Positions 5,952 through 6,862 of a DNA stretch of 6,862 bases are shown here, in pieces. Within the stretch, counting starts at the first letter, position 1; each line of letters opens with the position of its first letter. Source of the DNA: Deltaproteobacteria bacterium (lineage in GTDB: Bacteria; Desulfobacterota; Syntrophia; Syntrophales; UBA2192); NCBI GenBank assembly GCA_026388445.1, contig JAPLJU010000092.1, forward strand, positions 1 through 6,862, in the 5' to 3' direction. The notes beneath the pieces were generated by a model that saw only the letters and a program-made list of their open reading frames with translations, was not told the origin of the DNA and searched no databases. Both the position numbers and the translations under genes were made by a program.

Positions 5952-6752
5952 CTACTCGCCCTTGAAGACAGGTTTCCGCTTCTCGACAAAGGCCGCAAGT
6001 GCTTCCAGGCGGTCCTTCGTCGGGATGGTCACTTCGTAGGCCTTCGACTCGAGCGGCAGGGCCACGCCGATGCTCGCCTCGCTACCATAGTTAATGGCGA
6101 ACTTGGCCTGGGCCACGCCGATAGGTCCGTTCTTCGCGATCTCCCTGGCGAGCTCCAGGGCCGCGTCGATCAGCTTGTCGGGCTCCACGACCCTGCTGAC
6201 CAGACCGATCTCCAGGGCCGTCTTGGCATCGAACCTCCTTGCCGTGAAAATAAGCTCCTTCGCCTTGGCCACGCCGACAATCCTGGGAAGCCTCTGGGTC
6301 CCGCCGGCGCCGGGGATAATGGCAAGACTGGTCTCGGTGAGACCCATCAGCACGTTCGAAGAGCAGATGCGGATGTCACAGGCGAGCGCCAGTTCCGTGC
6401 CGCCGCCGAAGGCAAAACCGTTGATGGCCGCGATTACGGGCACCCTCACATTTTCGACGGCCGTGAAGGTGTTGCGGATTGTGAATATGAATCGCCGTAC
6501 CTGGTCCTGGGTGAGCGTCCTTCTCTCCTTCAGGTCGGCACCTGTGGAGAAGGACCACTTTTTGGGATCGTCACCTGCCTTGGAGCCGGTGATGATGATA
6601 CAGCGCAGGTTCATGTCGAAATTGGCCTCGCGGATCACATCGGCAATCTGCGCCGTCAGGTCAAAATTGAAGCAGTTCATGGCCTCCGGACGGTTGAGCG
6701 TCAGGATCAGGATTCCATCATCCGTTCTTTGCTGTAACAGTAAATCCGACAT
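5952..6752 (-). CDS. liuC: 3-Methylglutaconyl-CoA hydratase (enoyl-CoA hydratase family)
   Basis: The 266-residue enoyl-CoA hydratase-family enzyme would add water to 3-methylglutaconyl-CoA to give HMG-CoA, the substrate of the lyase encoded downstream. Oxyanion-hole segments are visible (STGADLKER at about 69-77 and NGFAFGGGTE at 111-120). Both catalytic acids of the hydratases are present: Glu120 in GGGTELALACD and Glu140 in GLTETSLAIIPGAGGTQRL. GADLKER, KELIF and the tail TIPTKDRLE...KGE closely match mammalian AUH, the 3-methylglutaconyl-CoA hydratase, which favours this over a generic crotonase. The loop before the first oxyanion segment (KAGDDPKKW) seems some residues longer than in AUH. 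The ATG at 6752 is chosen over a frame open to the window edge because AAGGAGGAG (6759-6767) lies 6 nt before it. The upstream gene stops 23 nt before, so the two form an operon. Confidence 0.88.
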   Translation of the reverse strand: MSDLLLQQRTDDGILILTLNRPEAMNCFNFDLTAQIADVIREANFDMNLRCIIITGSKAGDDPKKWSFSTGADLKERRTLTQDQVRRFIFTIRNTFTAVENVRVPVIAAINGFAFGGGTELALACDIRICSSNVLMGLTETSLAIIPGAGGTQRLPRIVGVAKAKELIFTARRFDAKTALEIGLVSRVVEPDKLIDAALELAREIAKNGPIGVAQAKFAINYGSEASIGVALPLESKAYEVTIPTKDRLEALAAFVEKRKPVFKGE

Positions 6753-6758
6753 ATGTTT

Positions 6759-6767
6759 CTCCTCCTT
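6759..6767 (-). promoter_or_regulatory. Ribosome-binding site deciding the liuC start
   Basis: The minus strand reads AAGGAGGAG, 6 nt before the ATG at 6752. The reading frame continues upstream without a stop to the window edge, so this site is what fixes the start. It occupies the gap between the preceding gene's stop and liuC, as expected inside an operon. Confidence 0.75.
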
Positions 6768-6775
6768 CTTTTCAA

Positions 6776-6862
6776 TTAAACCTTCAGATCGCCCCAATCG
6801 GTCCTCGCGATAGGCACCCTGTAGCAGAGCTCCAGGGCCCTGGACAGCTTGTTGCGGGCCTC
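6776..6862 (-). CDS. liuB: C-terminus of 3-methylcrotonyl-CoA carboxylase carboxyltransferase subunit (partial)
   Basis: Only the last 28 codons and the TAA (6776-6778) are in the window; the rest lies beyond the right edge. The end of the protein reads VPIARTDWGDLKV. This aligns with the characteristic C-terminus of 3-methylcrotonyl-CoA carboxylase beta subunits (human MCCB ends APIEKTDFGIFRM): Pro-Ile, a basic residue, Thr-Asp, an aromatic, Gly and a final basic-hydrophobic pair all agree. The preceding helix (ARNKLSRALELC) also fits. The subunit transfers carboxyl from carboxybiotin to 3-methylcrotonyl-CoA to make 3-methylglutaconyl-CoA, exactly the substrate of the hydratase 23 nt downstream. 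Geranyl-CoA carboxylase or another relative cannot be excluded from so short a piece. The other two minus frames do not end here in a comparable way. Confidence 0.7.
   Translation of the reverse strand, partial: EARNKLSRALELCYRVPIARTDWGDLKV

Noticed and set aside
6094..6813. 239-codon plus-strand open frame opposite the hydratase
   Set aside because: It is a Ser/Ala-rich antisense shadow; the minus-strand enoyl-CoA hydratase is unambiguous.

Overview
The window is a mostly minus-strand run of a bacterial chromosome. It carries the distal part of a leucine/isovalerate (3-methylcrotonyl-CoA) degradation cluster, followed by cell-envelope genes. Reading along the minus strand (high to low coordinates), the genes are: the C-terminal end of a 3-methylcrotonyl-CoA carboxylase carboxyltransferase subunit (cut by the window edge), a 3-methylglutaconyl-CoA hydratase, a 395-residue HMG-CoA-lyase-like protein of unknown reaction, a 70-residue free-standing biotin carrier, and a true HMG-CoA lyase. 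After these come a transglutaminase-like putative lipoprotein, an alpha-helical lipoprotein and a small secreted protein. One plus-strand gene at the left end, an AT-rich membrane-anchored hypothetical, converges on the small secreted protein and overlaps its stop codon.

Metabolic logic: 3-methylcrotonyl-CoA is carboxylated by a biotin enzyme (carboxyltransferase end plus separate carrier here; the biotin carboxylase would be outside the window). The product 3-methylglutaconyl-CoA is hydrated to HMG-CoA, and HMG-CoA is cleaved to acetyl-CoA and acetoacetate. Three of these steps can be tied to recognisable family residues. The 395-residue protein is the unexplained member: it keeps the Arg-Asp and His-x-His residues of the DRE-TIM metallolyase fold but has Gln where HMG-CoA lyase has its catalytic Cys.

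Organism: strong Shine-Dalgarno sites and lipoprotein signals indicate a bacterium, and GC-rich codon use applies to all but the leftmost gene. A carrier separate from the biotin carboxylase, together with this mix of genes, would fit an anaerobic or syntrophic Desulfobacterota-type (deltaproteobacterial) genome. That placement is inference from gene content, not proven by the sequence.

Regulation: one good sigma70-like promoter lies before the HMG-CoA lyase gene. Four of the five intergenic gaps between liuC and the helical lipoprotein gene hold a stable hairpin a few to about 30 nt after the upstream stop codon, and none has a clear U-tract. I see no tRNA, rRNA, CRISPR, insertion sequence or phage feature. 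The gaps of 134 bp (830-963), 228 bp (4089-4316), 131 bp (4530-4660) and 103 bp (5849-5951) hold only the hairpins, ribosome-binding sites and promoter listed.
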